Positions 25,301-38,270 of a stretch of DNA of 64,000 nucleotides are shown in pieces. Both the position numbers and the translations under genes were made by a program. The stretch comes from Struthio camelus (taxonomy: Eukaryota; Chordata; Aves; Struthioniformes; Struthionidae). The notes under the pieces are model-generated. The model did no database searches. It worked only from the letters and a program-made list of their open reading frames with translations, and had not been told where the DNA came from. The stretch is taken from positions 35,790,911 through 35,854,910 of the forward strand of contig NC_090942.1 of the NCBI RefSeq assembly GCF_040807025.1, in the 5' to 3' direction. How positions within the stretch are numbered: the stretch's first letter is position 1; the number at the start of each line of letters is the position of its first letter.

Positions 25301-28300
25301 CAGAAGTTCTATGTCCTATAATAATTAATAAAATGAATCCTATTAAGCAGCTATAACCTATTATTTGTTATATCCTCAAAACATGTGGATGTGCTTTACG
25401 CAAAAAAGGATCTTTCTAATTAGAGAAGATAGGAAAAGACTTGTCTGGAACAGACTCAGACAAATTATTCCTTAGGGCTTCTGCTTTGTCAGAGGTAAGG
25501 TGCAGTGAATCAGCAGGAGTAAAACTAACAGTATTTCCTTGGTTACATCGTCCTCACTGTTACTGAGAAATAAGTGCCGATAGATACAGATTAGGCTTTA
25601 CGTGATGCTGTCATCAAATTACTGAAATTTTAGTCTTTAAACATACCTTTTCCTTCATGTTCCGATAATGTAATTTCTCCTTTGATACACAAAAAAGTGA
25701 GGTTCTCAAACTCACAAGCTTCTGTGAGAATTTGCAAACCTACATCGCTGGATTTGTGGAACAAAAAAACATAATGTCAAGGAATATAGCTTTGATGACT
25801 TACGCACAGCTAAACTTATTTTCGTTTTGTTGACACTGGATGCCAACTTACCAAAGCCCTGGGTGGCTTCTAACAACTGTTTTCCCCTTTTGCTCTCTCC
25901 CCATACTTGCACTACCTCATTTTGTGGGAGCAATGCCATTCACTCTGTGGCTTCAACAGGCCCCAAAATGTCAGTTATCTTTTGATAAATACTTGTTATG
26001 TATTCTGCAGTTAATACCAAAAGACAGAGAGAAATATGCCAAGGAATAGATACAGTTTTATGAAAGCTATTTTTTTTTAAAATGCACAAAGTCCCCTATA
26101 ATAGCAAGTTTGTTCTCCACTGTTTCGGACCTGCAAAGAGTGAAGCCCACCCTATCTCACCGCTTGAGTCCACTGATGAATTCTCTGCTGCTTTTCTTGG
26201 CTTTAGATATTAGAGCAGTCCCATAAGCCAACAGGATTTGGGCATAATCTTTGGAGGGGTATTGCTAAACTACAAACACAATATACCTTCCCAAACATAT
26301 GATCACATAAATACACTCTGTGTTATTCAGTACATTGATTCACTAAAGATCTAATCTTGACTGCTTTATGATAAACCTTACAGGTCTTCTTTAACCTTAA
26401 GCTAGTCGGTCTGGGGTGTATCATGCCGTAACCGGTTTTCATAGCAATTTCGTTGAACCAGCTGGTTTAAAAATGTGTATATAGACCCTAAAGACCTCTC
26501 AAAATACAGAAAAATATATTTAAAATAACCGTGAAAACTTAAATTGACAGGATACTGAGTACTAATGATCAATTAGCACAGATGAGAGCAATATCATGTT
26601 CAATATCATGTATCATTTTTGCATTCAATATTCAGGACAAGTGAGTTTTTGTAGACAGTTGTAGGTGAAATAATAAGCAACTTTTAGAATGAAAATAAAC
26701 ACGTATGTTCACTATCCCTATCACTACCATAACCTTTAGGATATGCTTTGATTTTACTTGTTCGGAACAGTACCGTTTCTTCTGGAAGTTGCATTAATGC
26801 GGGTTATTTCTTCTGCTTTACCTGATTACAGTCACATTTATCACTGGATTATTATAGCAATAGCTTTTAACTATTTATAGACCCGTAATGAATTTCTAGC
26901 GAGTAAGGATTCTCTGAAGTGAATTTGATCCTACTGACAGAAGCTTTGCACTTCCTAGCTACCTGTCATGGGCCCTCAGAAGCCACCAGCCTCAGTCGAG
27001 TTAAAAGGTTAAAACTACTGCTATAGTCTATGAGGTCTCTGCTGCCATGCTGGAATTCCCAAATTCTTTCTCTCTGCTAAGCAGTGAACTATTTGTTACC
27101 TTGGCATGAACCTTTCATTTGTCCTGAGAATTCATGCTGTTCCTAAATTAGATGGTTCAGAAAGGTCTTCTCTCTGTGGTATAGAAATGCAAAAGCCTCA
27201 GATAAATTGTGAATATTTTTGAAAGCAGAGGCAGACATTCAGTTAAAGACTCTAAGAATTTTAATAAACCAAATGACTTAATCATCAATCAGCATGTCTG
27301 CATATCATCAGAATGAAGTGATTTTCCTTTTATGAACTTGCATCTTTCTGTGCCAAAGGTGTTTACAAGCACCTGATGCGGTGGATTCACCTTTAATGCA
27401 ATTTCAGGGGCAGGAGGCGGGAGGTCGTCAGGGCAGGTGGCTCCCCCCAGACCCACGGCGCTGGGCTCCCCTCCTCCTAGAAGGGCTACACTAAAAGCTG
27501 TATTTCATGTCTCTTTTTAACACCCTTGCCATAACTGTGTGTCCATAAAAAATCAGCCACTGTCAGGCTCCAGTGAGGACACACGGTCCTGCTGGCACTA
27601 GGGAAACACTGCTGGACAGTGCCTGTCTCATTAACAGTTACAGATAATTATGATTTCTAGCTATGTTATAATTTGAAAGTTTCTTTAAGCTACTCATTGT
27701 GCACAGTTTTGACTGCTCCTTTGGTCACCATAAAGATAGCTGTAATCCTGTCCCTGTTTCACAGTGACCAGGGGCAGCACAATTTGTCGTAGACCCTATG
27801 AGCTGCGGGAGATGTTCCCTTTAACGTATCACCGCAACTTCCTGACCTGCCTGATCTTCTGTCCTCAAGCAATAATACCTCCATGTTTCTGCATTTTGTG
27901 GACTAGCTGCCTTTTGTTTCCTTTTTAACCTTCGATACCAGCTGGACTTGGTTTTAAGCTGACTGGTTGATGCAGTGTACATTCCCCATGGGTTTGCTAG
28001 CTCCTGAAAAGTAGAAATTGCTGGTTGGGGTCCTCGGGTGACTGAAACAATAATGGGTCGCTTTTCTAAACCTAGGTTTATATATTTACTTCAATTTAAG
28101 CCACGGAAGTAGTTTAGCCACTTTTGCTTTGATTTTCCTGCTCTAGCCTGAGGCCTTTGTGATTAACTATCACAGCAGCTATATCCATGCCATCGCTTGT
28201 ATCTTTTTATGTAAATTCATGTAAGTAAACCCTTTACAGTTTGTATCCAAGGGAGTCAAAGGTCTGCCTATGTGGCTCTTAAAATGAACAGGACTCAAGC

Positions 28301-28370
28301 ATACCATTTTCTGTGATTAGTGACACCCAGGGGTGTGATGTGGCCATCAGCATATTCAGTTGCCTTTGAA
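22311..28370. other. Long non-coding stretch, nothing identified
   Basis: About 6 kb of mostly AT-rich DNA with no convincing exon, RNA gene or transposon. There is a short GC-rich patch at about 27405-27482. Short direct repeats of CAATATCATGT lie near 26590-26612. Confidence 0.55.
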
Positions 28371-30479
28371 TTTCTAACTTTTTCTATTTATAGCTGTTTT
28401 TATTGAAAATGGCCTTTGGCATGTGTACATAGCAGAGTCTGAATTTTGGTCTTTGAGTCCCAGGTGAAGTGCCCTGTCACTCTTGTGCCCCCTGGCCTCT
28501 TCTCCTGCACAGAAAGGAGACACAATAAAAAGCCATGAAATACAGCATGACATCCTAGTATAAGTATTGTAGATATTCATTGAATGGATCCATTCATTAA
28601 AAATCAAGTCACATCCATCTGCTTTAGTATCCTCTCCTCACAACAAAGTATTTCCTGTTTTCTTTTCCTCCACCTGTATTCCTCCTGACGGAAATGATCT
28701 GTTCTATATATCATGACCTGACATTATAAATTATTGTTTTATAGTGTTTTATGTTTTGTTTTCCTTAAAAACTCTTTTCTTTCTTTCTTTCTTTCCGAAA
28801 AAAATTCACATCAACTTTGTGAAAATTAAATGTCAGCATTTATGTGGCTCAGAGAAGCACCACAAATCTTCCACTGTTGCCATCTTAGATTTCTGGACAT
28901 CACGATATATTTTTCTTTATATTTGTGTTTTTGCATGGTGTTTTGATTTACAGTATTTGAAAGAGAGTGGTTCATTCTCTTTTGGAGTAAATATTTCTGT
29001 TTGACATCACACAGTAGTTACTCATCAGTGATGTTTAAAATAAGTGAGTCTAAGAGACTGATACTGTATTGTAATAACTTAATACTGAGTATGCACTACA
29101 TACTAGCCGAGGGAAAGGGACACCCCGAGTGTTGAACGGATTTAGAAAATGACTAAGTTGCTCCCATGCAGTTATTGCTATAAATGGTCAGTTTCTAACA
29201 TTGCACTCCAAAGTCAAATCTATCAATTCACATTTATTTCCTTATTTCTTTTTCTTTAAAATTTGTTTTTCAGCTATTTGATTTAAGGGAACAAAGAGAC
29301 CCAACAATCTTCAGTTACCTTTCTTACTGGAAATATTTTGAACAACTTCTTTGTATTATCATTTTCTCTGCCACTGCAGTAAATTTTCCGTAGATTATCA
29401 TTACAGGCATATTTTTCAATAAAGTAATGAGTAACATAACGCAAATACATCCATTCTCCTTAATTAAATGAGCAACAGATTTTTGGCTGAAACAAAAAAT
29501 AATATTATTCATAACTCAAATTACATTACATAAAGTGTGCTCTCATCTGTGAAGAGACTATAAATGGCATGGTAGGGTTCCATATTTGCTTTTTTCCCCC
29601 CCTTTTTTCCATTGACTTTCCTGTTGACCTCTCTTTTAATTTACAAATAAAACCATGTCTTTCTTAACTGCCAGCCCTGAAAACTCACCCTGGGATCCGA
29701 GATCAAGCTGTGTTTTTTCTGGTTTATGCCAAAATAGACTCTGGTTCACCTCCCCAAAGCTGAGGTGGCTCTGCAGGGCTAGCAGGAATGATAAGTAATA
29801 ACAATATCTTTGCCAGTAAAAAGACGAAGTGAACAAATTCTCTCATAAGTAGGGAGATACCAATTTTCAAGTTAGTTTTATAGAAAACAGCTGCTGTTGA
29901 AAACAAATGCTTGCAGCAGAGCTGGAATGGCACATCTCATTACTAGATCCACCCTCTGCAACCTTCCTTCATATCTTCTCCCCTTCAGGCTTTCCAGCTC
30001 AACTCGTAGTACACAGCAATTCCTCATCTGAGGTGCTCGTGGTTACACAGCCTTTTCTCTGGTGGCAGTGCTGGACTGAGGTGTTTCCTCCTCTCTTTTA
30101 TTTTGTTTGCATCCTTTCACTTGTGTAGGGACAACTGTGTATGGGGCTGCTTCGTGAATTAGAGTGAGCTGATTTTTCAGGAAGTCTGCAGGTTTGTTTC
30201 ATTGCAGCCAGGGCACAACACAGTGCTGCAAACCGTTGCATGGTCATGGCTATGCACTCGCTATCCCGCTTCAGTATTTGTGGGGCATCAGATGAAATAT
30301 AGGGAAGGCAATCTTCTATTTTTATTTCCAAATTCTGGTCAAAGATAAGCATTTAGCCAGCTCTTTTCTTAAACTTTCCAAAATCTATATTTTAGAAAAT
30401 CTCTCTTCCATATCATAAATGGCAAATTTCGTCTTTACAGGGAGACACTGATGGAAATACAACGCTTTGGAGTTAAGCA
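28371..30479. other. Non-coding stretch with simple pyrimidine tracts
   Basis: A short (TTTC)n run lies at about 28773-28795, and a pyrimidine mirror repeat at 29590-29608 is listed separately. No gene recognised. Confidence 0.55.
29590..29608. repeat. Pyrimidine mirror repeat T6-C7-T6
   Basis: Six T, seven C, six T: a perfect 19-bp mirror. It is the complement class of the A8-G4-A8 mirror at 5000-5019. Confidence 0.9.
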
Positions 30480-30620
30480 CGAAGACGCAACTCCACAGTG
30501 CTACCTAACGCCCCTGAAGGATGCCTAACGTCCTTCAGGAATGAGACATCGTGGTGGGATTCGGGTGCTTGGGCACGCTTGGAGACACGGGCCTGCAGCT
30601 CCCCTTCGAAGACTTGCAGA
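30480..30620. other. CpG-rich patch with a 9-bp hairpin
   Basis: About nine CpGs in about 140 bp. CCTGAAGGA (30513-30521) and TCCTTCAGG (30531-30539) form a perfect 9-bp stem with a 9-nt loop, and a TGCCTAACG/TACCTAACG word flanks each arm. It could be a repeat relic of the TGCCTAA palindromic type. No coding signal. Confidence 0.4.
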
Positions 30621-32864
30621 TAGCCCCACCTCTACTTTTGGGGAGCTGCTGATTTGTAGCAATATCAGCTGCCTAATCCTGATGCCTGGCAAGGTGGGTC
30701 TGCACCTACTGCTTGTGTGCATGCTGCAAGGTGCTCTGATAGGGCTGTGCCTGGTCTTCTCTGTCATAAAACTCCCAGAGAGCGTAACTGAGATCTGGAA
30801 GCAAAGCTCAATAATTATTTACTTTAGCTAACAGGATAGATTTAACAGAAGAGAAACTGAGCCACGAGTGATGTGTGCTGGCATTTACAATTCCTTTGCC
30901 TGACAAATCTACTTTGAAATCTGATGCTTTGTGAAAGTCGGTGCAATTTGTGAAAACTGTCCATTTTTGCTAAGGTCTAAGAGTTTGAGAGAAATGAGAA
31001 AGCAGGCAGGTCTGTGTGGCCAGAGTAATCCCTGTGGGATGCTGGTATGTGCTTTGGTGGCCAGTGGAAATTTGTGAACTGCACTGCGAGACATTGCACT
31101 GTATATCTTGTGCTGTTGAACACTTGAACAGGACAGAGCTCATGCAGCAGTGTTTGATATATAGCAGAATTAGATGTAGTTTTGGTTTCCTCACCAGATT
31201 CCCATAAGCTCTGTTTCGTTAGGTTTAAAGAAGTCAAAATATAATGGAACATAATTTTTGATCTTATATGTCATTTGACCCACTGGATACGTACTGATGT
31301 ACACTAAGAGAAAAGGAAGACAATTACAAAGCCAGAAAATTAATACATCCCCTAAACAAAGCTGAGATTTATGCAGATTTTTTTTAAAAGGAAAAGTAAT
31401 GCTTGTGATTGCTTTGGATGGTATGATGCACCTTTTCTTAACGTATTTTCATAGACTGCTTCTTCAAAACTGTGGTTGAGACTTCATTTTAATAATCAGA
31501 GCAATCTGAATGTGCACTTGTTTCTGCCCGAGGCATAAAAGTTTGTGTTTTGATAACATTTGCACATTATAGAAAACGCACCTGTGACAATGAACTCCGC
31601 TAAAGCCCTGCCTTCACACCCCAAAAGAAAAATAACCGAACAGGTAATTTATTATTAAAAGTCAAACCTAACACACAGAAGTATAGATGTTCAGAGTTAA
31701 TACAGCTTTTTTTCCTCGCTTACCTCATCATGGTTGTTTATGGATTACAGCATCTGCTGTAGATTATGTAAGATCTGTTGCAAAAGCTTGCTGCATCTGA
31801 TGAATAAGGGCAAAGTCTGAGTTTAATTTTGAATTTTCAGAGTTTAGTGAATTCTGCTGTAACCTCCTCCATCATCTTATTGCTTCAGCAGGTACAATTG
31901 CAAATGGTGTCTTTCTATGATTAATGGCAAAACTACTGCCTCTTAGTGCCTTGAGGTTGTAACCCTATGTGTTAGGAGCTGTGCAAATGTAATCAAAGGA
32001 CGTTCCTTATGCCAGAGTCCTAAAATGAAAATACTAGTTCAAAGAAAATTATCCTTTTGAAGGGATGAATTGCTACGCTACATCATTAGAAATGACATTG
32101 GCTTTTTATGAGATGTTAAAGTCATTTAAATTAGAAGAATGGTCTTCAGAATCCAAATTCTATCCTTAGCTCAATTTTTAATATTCAAACTACACCCATA
32201 TCCATTTTGAAATCACACAAACCAGTCAGCAATCAGAAAGCTTAATCCCGTTCAATTTATCCAGATGAGTGGTCTCACTGGGGTTAGCTGAACCGCTCAT
32301 AAGAATACTATGAACATGGTTACTTACTTCTTGCTTAGGTAATGTTAAATCATTTGATGAAATCTTCAAAGGCCACCAACAAGACAAATTAACAGAGACT
32401 GAGAAATATCCAGCTATGCTCTGCAATTAGATGTACAAAAGACAAATTCCAAAGGAGAAAAATGAAAACAAGAGATCTCTTTTAGCATGAGGAGCTTACC
32501 ATTTTTAGTATCAGAGTGAAATCAGAATAATACAACTAGATTATTCTAATTAATTAGGCCAATATTTTAAAAGACTGTACAGGCAAATTGCTTTCAGGAA
32601 GTAATTGGATTCTGCACAAGAATTAAATATTTTGCATGCAGAGCTTGCAAATGTACAATTTTCCTGAAGAAAAATGAATGTATACTCATTTAATTACATA
32701 ATGCATCCTATGACATATGTGGGAATATATAAAGCAACAGAATAAAGGACAAATGAACAACTCAGTTATGGCCCTTCCTGACTTCTTATTTCTTAATTTG
32801 GCAATCAAAATATTTATTATGTTCCTTCACACCTCACAGGTGAAATGCACTTAGGGAAGACAGG
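30621..32864. other. Non-coding stretch; AT-rich and repeat-free toward the right end
   Basis: No gene or transposon recognised. The part from about 32460 to 32760 is rich in ATTA/TAAT words and has the texture of a conserved non-coding element, which cannot be verified here. Confidence 0.4.
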
Positions 32865-33021
32865 TATATAATTATATATTATTATATTATATTATATATA
32901 TATATATTATATATATATAATATATAATATATAATATATAATATATAATATATAATATATAATATATATTATATATTATATATTATATATTATATTAGTG
33001 AGATATAATTATATCTCACTA
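32865..33021. repeat. AT microsatellite with two abutting perfect palindromes
   Basis: Pure A/T from 32865 to 32997. Six exact copies of TATATAA (32921-32962) are followed by inverted copies, TTATATA (32969-32989). I checked pairing base by base: 32936-32995 is a perfect 60-bp palindrome centred between 32965 and 32966. Directly next to it, 32996-33021 is a second perfect 26-bp palindrome with arms TAGTGAGATATAA / TTATATCTCACTA. Both could extrude as cruciforms. Confidence 0.95.
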
Positions 33022-33706
33022 TTTCATGTCTATATAAATGAGAGGCGGTAAGTGTTTTTTACTAGTGTGCATATATATTGCATGCAGAAAACTGCATTAA
33101 ACAAATGCTAAGAATTGTGGAGTGAGCTCTCTACATGGAGGAACATTTTTAGTTAGGACTGTCTGTGCAAATATGTACTTTGTTAACAGTCCTTACTAGC
33201 ATAATTACCATATGTTTGTTAATGGGTTAAACAAAGAGTAGGTAAAGTAGGGTTCTATATTCTATTGCTTTAGTAAAAGACCAGTTTGTGAGTAAATAAC
33301 CTGTCCTGTGGACAAAACTGGGCAATTGCTTCAAGCCATGCACTGAAATGGAGCCATTTCTGAATAGTTGTTCAACATGGCTTCAGCTTGATCTGAGCAT
33401 CGAGGTAGGTAAACAGGGAGTAGGGAACAGAATCGTTTATTTTGACCAGATAACCAACAGCTATGGCTAGAATAAAGACTCATGGAAGTAAGGTTATGCT
33501 TGCAACCTTTGGCATTTTCTCCCTCTTGATTTCTTAATTGGGTAAATAGCCATTACACTTTGCTCATTTGATTAAGTGATATTTTCAGGTTCACCTATTT
33601 ATTTATTTCCCTTTTTAAAACACAGAATTATACAAAAAAAAGGGGAAGAGTTTTAGTTTTTTGGAACTTTAAATTAATTTATTTTTGAGAAAACATGACT
33701 TGTTTT
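33022..33706. other. Non-coding stretch, nothing identified
   Basis: AT-rich spacer between the palindromic array and a CR1 copy. No gene features. Confidence 0.6.
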
Positions 33707-34075
33707 CACAGAATCACAGAATGGCTGAGGTTGGAAGGGACCTCTGGAGATCATCTAGTCCAACCCCCCTGCTCAAGCAGGGTCACCCAGAGCACATTAC
33801 CCAGGATCGCGTCCAGGCAGGTTTGGAACATCTCCAGGGAAGGAGACTCCACCACCTCTCTGGGCAACCTGGTCCAGTGCTCTGTCACCCTCACAGTGAA
33901 GAAGTTTTTCCTCAGGTTTAGACGGAGCTTGTTATGTTTCACTTTGTGCCCGTTGCCTCTTGTCCTGTCGCTGGGCACCACGGAGAAGAGACTGGCCCCA
34001 TCGTCTTGACACCCTTCCTTGAGATACTTGTACACATTCATGAGATCGCCTCTCAGTCTTCTCTTCTCCAGTCTC
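33707..34075 (-). mobile_element. CR1 LINE 3' fragment (antisense), best preserved copy
   Basis: Starts with two tandem CACAGAAT octamers (33707-33722), the reverse complement of the CR1 3' terminal repeat. It continues GGTTGGAAGGGACCTCTGGA, GATCATCTAGTCCAACCCCC, CTGGGCAACCTGGTCCAGTG, AAGAAGTTTTTCCTCAGG, TTGTCCTGTCGCTGGGCACC and TCTCAGTCTTCTCTTCTCCA. This is the standard avian CR1 order in reverse. It is truncated at its 5' end near 34075. Divergence by eye is lower than in the other copies. The overlapping open frames come from the element. Confidence 0.97.
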
Positions 34076-37000
34076 TATACAGTCCTTATAAAAAGCTACC
34101 AATTTCTTCTGCGCAAGCTTTTCAGGACATTTCACCTTCAGTCAGAGACCAAATGGTAACTTTTAGACTGAAAGAGGAAAATTTTATGAAGTTACTAGTA
34201 TGTGGTAATATAGCAGAGGTAGATATGAAATAATTGTGGAGTTCTGAGCTAAGATGTTCCGGTGTCTATGTCATCATCCTCGCACTTGGAAAATTAGTGT
34301 GTGCTTTTCTTTGAGAGTGTGTCCCTCTTTTTCCTCAGTCCTTCCTTTCAACACCCTTGTGTTTTTGTTTATAAAAATAAATGTCAGCTACAGTATGAAG
34401 AGGGTAGCATGACTCAGTGGACAAAGGAAGGTAAAGGTGAGTAAATAGAACAAGAAAGAAAATGTAATAAGAAAATGGAACAGATTGTGGAAGACAATCA
34501 ATCTGTAAGTAAGTAAATTCAGGCTGATACTGGGATGAGACAAAAACAGAGTATTTAATATGTGCCTGTGGCAATTAACAATATTAATATGAATATGTCA
34601 TGCCAATTAGAAGCATAAAACTAGGTGAATAAAAATTGATCATAGAATTTATACAAATCATTATGATAATTTAAATCCTTATGATCGGTGTTTACTTATG
34701 TCTTAGAGTAGAATAATGAGACTTAAATTGCAGGCAAGCAATTTTATGTCAGAATAAATCAGAGTGTGGGCACAGAGATTCCATTTATCTAACAATACCG
34801 TTGATTTTGGCATTCATTCAGCATTCTTTATGTTAAGTTCTAATGCAAAGTATCTAAAGCACACTGTTAATAAAGCTGTTAAATATAACCCATATTTGAT
34901 GGAATGCTCCCCATTCCCTCCCCTCTTTTTCTCCTTAGACCCACACAAAGCTTATTTTTACAATACAGATTCATTTTCTGATCTCTAAACTAAGGGAAAA
35001 ATGAGCCAAACAAAACAATATACACATGCAACAAACCCAGTTGATTTCTGAGGCTGAAAGGGTGAAATGCAGAATGAATTCTTGTTCCAGGAATGTTTTG
35101 TTAAGGATTCTGAAATATTTTTTCTGAAGGAACTGTACAGATTAAATGATCTGGAGCAATATCATATCAAAAGACTGATGACTGTGTTTTAAAAATAGGA
35201 GATGTTAACCTTAATCTGGAATAAAGTAAGCAACATAAGTGAATTGTTTATTAATTTATTTATTCTCATTTCGGCGTACATGAAACAAGAGATGATCTGT
35301 CCTGAACTTCAAACTTACTTGAGAAATAATATAAAATGTTATTAAAGGACAGACATGCTAATAAGAAGCAAGAAAAAAAAATCCCCCAAACCTTATTTCA
35401 GCTCTCAGATTCCTGAATGTCTCAAGCAGCCACCCTAAAACCTCCATAGTCAGCAAAACTCCCCTTTGTGTATTACTAGAAGATCAGGTCAAGCACCTAA
35501 ACCGCTCTGAGCCAGCGAGCACAGCTCGTAATTACATGTTCTGGGCAAGTTAATACTAGCGGATGGGTTCAAATGACTGCAGTTTGTGAAGAGGCAGGAG
35601 GGTTTTTATCTCTATTTAGATGCAGTAGCGCCCTGCATAGGGTCCACTGGGGTGGCAACATTGTCTTCCTCCCATTTGGGACAGTAAATCACAGGTGCTC
35701 AGCATTGCTGGGGACACCGAACGCAGTCACAGTCCTCAGCTGGCTGCCGTCGCCCAGCTGAGCATTCGTTGTAATTGTAATTTGCTCTGCTGTAAACTGG
35801 CTCCCTTCACAGCTGCCTCAGGAGAAGCTCAGCTCTCTGGATATCAGGCGGAAAGACAACTGGGAGCAATCAGTACGCTGGGTCTCCCAAGCTGTGCAGC
35901 CCCTAGACATGAAACCAGAGCCCTCCCAGAGACTGTTTCATGCTCGTGGAAAAATAGCGGATTAGGATGTTCCCTAGGAGAGTGGGTCAGATGCTGATCA
36001 GAGAGCTCATTAAAAATTGTGTGCTCTGGGATTTAACTGCGTCCCCGTTAAAAACTGTCAGAATTATTAATACTTCAACCAGAAGGTGGAAACTGTAACA
36101 CAAACTATTAGGTTATTGATGTCACAAATCAAGGCAGGACAGTTACAGCAACCTTCCAGAAAATACTGTCAATCAATTTAAAGAGAACAAAGTAGTTCTA
36201 ATTTTCTGTGTGAATATAGGAGATGGATCAGAGGAAGGCTGGGCAACTTTATCTAAAAAACATTCTGAAGTTCTGATGAACTGAAATCAAATACCTTTGC
36301 TACTGGGGGGAGACGAACACAGCTCCCTCACAATTTTGCAGAAACTGTAAATAAAATGCAAATGCTTTGGCAAGAATTGACTACAAAAGGCGTAAACAGG
36401 ATATATCTACTTTTTGTACTGCATAAGCTACCTATTACGCCATCTGCAACACGTTATTATCTATGATACAAGATTTTTGAAAATCAGACTTGCAAAACAG
36501 GTAGAGTCTCAGAAAGAAATCCTGAAGTAAAACCAAGAACTGTAACATTTCTATATCAGGTCAAAGATTTGCTGTATGACCAGCATATTATCTCTGACTG
36601 GAACTGGTAGAAGATGATTAGAGAAAGAGTATGATGCATATAGTATATTCTTGCAGCTTCTTGCAGTCAGTGTTATCTTTCTTGATATATATATATCACT
36701 GTTATTCCAAAATTCCAAGTGTCAGTAGTGATATTACTCTAGTCCATATTTTAACTGCAAATAAGTTAGCTTTAATTATAATAGAATCCTACAAAACCTA
36801 AGCAAGAAATAAGTTTGAGCCAGGTTATATTTAGGGTAGCTGCAGTACTAACCAGTTTCAGAAAGTAAAATGGGGGTCTCAGCAGGGCTTCCTGATTAAA
36901 AATCAAGTTATTTACTATGTTTTCTATACAATTGGACTAATTAGCTGCTGGGCTGAACATAAATCACTTTTTCTGAGGAAGCACATGATTTACCAGCCAT

Positions 37001-38270
37001 ATTACTTCAGCCATATTATTTTGTATGTGTTTAATACTCATTTCTAATGAAGAAGTTACAAGATGAAGAGAGAATCTCGTTCTGCACAACCCGACTCACA
37101 GGTAAGCCTCTCTGAAACGCAAGTGATTAAATGAGCAGAACTAGTCACCTATCCTGTTTTCAGGACCTCACAATGAATAACAGAAATGAATCTCCAGATT
37201 CATTTAATTATGTCTTCTTAATTAGCACTAGCAAATTTAGCACTTTAACACAAGCAAGTGCAACAATTCAGAATCTTTCCAGCACCATCTTATTTGTTCT
37301 GCTCTTATAACTTTTATATAATCCATTTACTGCTGATATTTCCTGAGTTCATGCTGCAGCCCTATGTTCTTGATCTCTCTTTAAAGACAATGTTCTAATT
37401 AATACTGAAATATACATACCAGCTTACACACAGACCTCCCTTAGCAGAGGTTAAGGTTGCCAGACTAAGCAGTCAAAGAATATAGAAACGCGAGGAGCAA
37501 GACTGCCAGTGAAATCCCAAGTAATGTCCCTTTTATATGTATGCATAACCTTTAATGACGGGATCTTTCCCTATACTCTGTTGCTGTGCCCAGTAATAAA
37601 GAGGTGCTTAGGTCAGAAGAAGAAACTCCTCGGAAGTTCCAGTGAACTTCTGTAACCTAAATTTGGCACATGCTCAGCAGCAGTTAGACCTTTAGTGAAA
37701 CTGACTACCAAATACTAAGAAGTCTCTCTTAAGTATGTGTGAACTTAGATTTGTCAGAGGCTTTTGTGCGGCAGGCTGTAGAAGGCTTCTCTTAGAAGTA
37801 TCACAGGGTTGATCTGTGACCTCACTAATCCCCCTGCCAAAGCCAAAGTTCTTATTTCAGAACCTGAAGAGGCTTATCAAAAGTTGTATTTTCCCTTAAG
37901 ATCACTCATGAGCAGCTACAGTACGGAAATTATGTATAGACACATAAAGTGTTTACCTTAGTTATCCATCACGGAAAAATCCAACCTAAACAAATACAAC
38001 TAGACAAAGTCAGAAGCCACTTACATCACAGATCTACAATGGAAAGTATTGGACAGCCTGAAGTTAGTGGGAACACTGGAGATGTTGACCAGTTCTGTCT
38101 GAATTGTAATCCATAATGAGTATAAGAATATGGAGAGATCAAATCTGCTGTTAGTTTGGTAGGCTTTTCATTATTTCTTTTTGGAATATCCATTTTCAAC
38201 AGCGTGGTCTATCCATGGTCCTCCCTGTCTTGGAGAGCTCTGGAAATACATCTCAAAGCTTAAAGCATAG
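34076..38270. other. Non-coding stretch, nothing beyond small repeats
   Basis: Contains an AT palindrome at 36683-36698 and a 14-bp tandem duplication (CAGCCATATTA repeated at 36994 and 37008). No exon or transposon recognised. Confidence 0.55.

Noticed and set aside
33685..34041. Overlapping open frames on both strands around 33.7-34.0 kb
   Set aside because: They lie inside a CR1 3' non-coding fragment and are shadows of the repeat.
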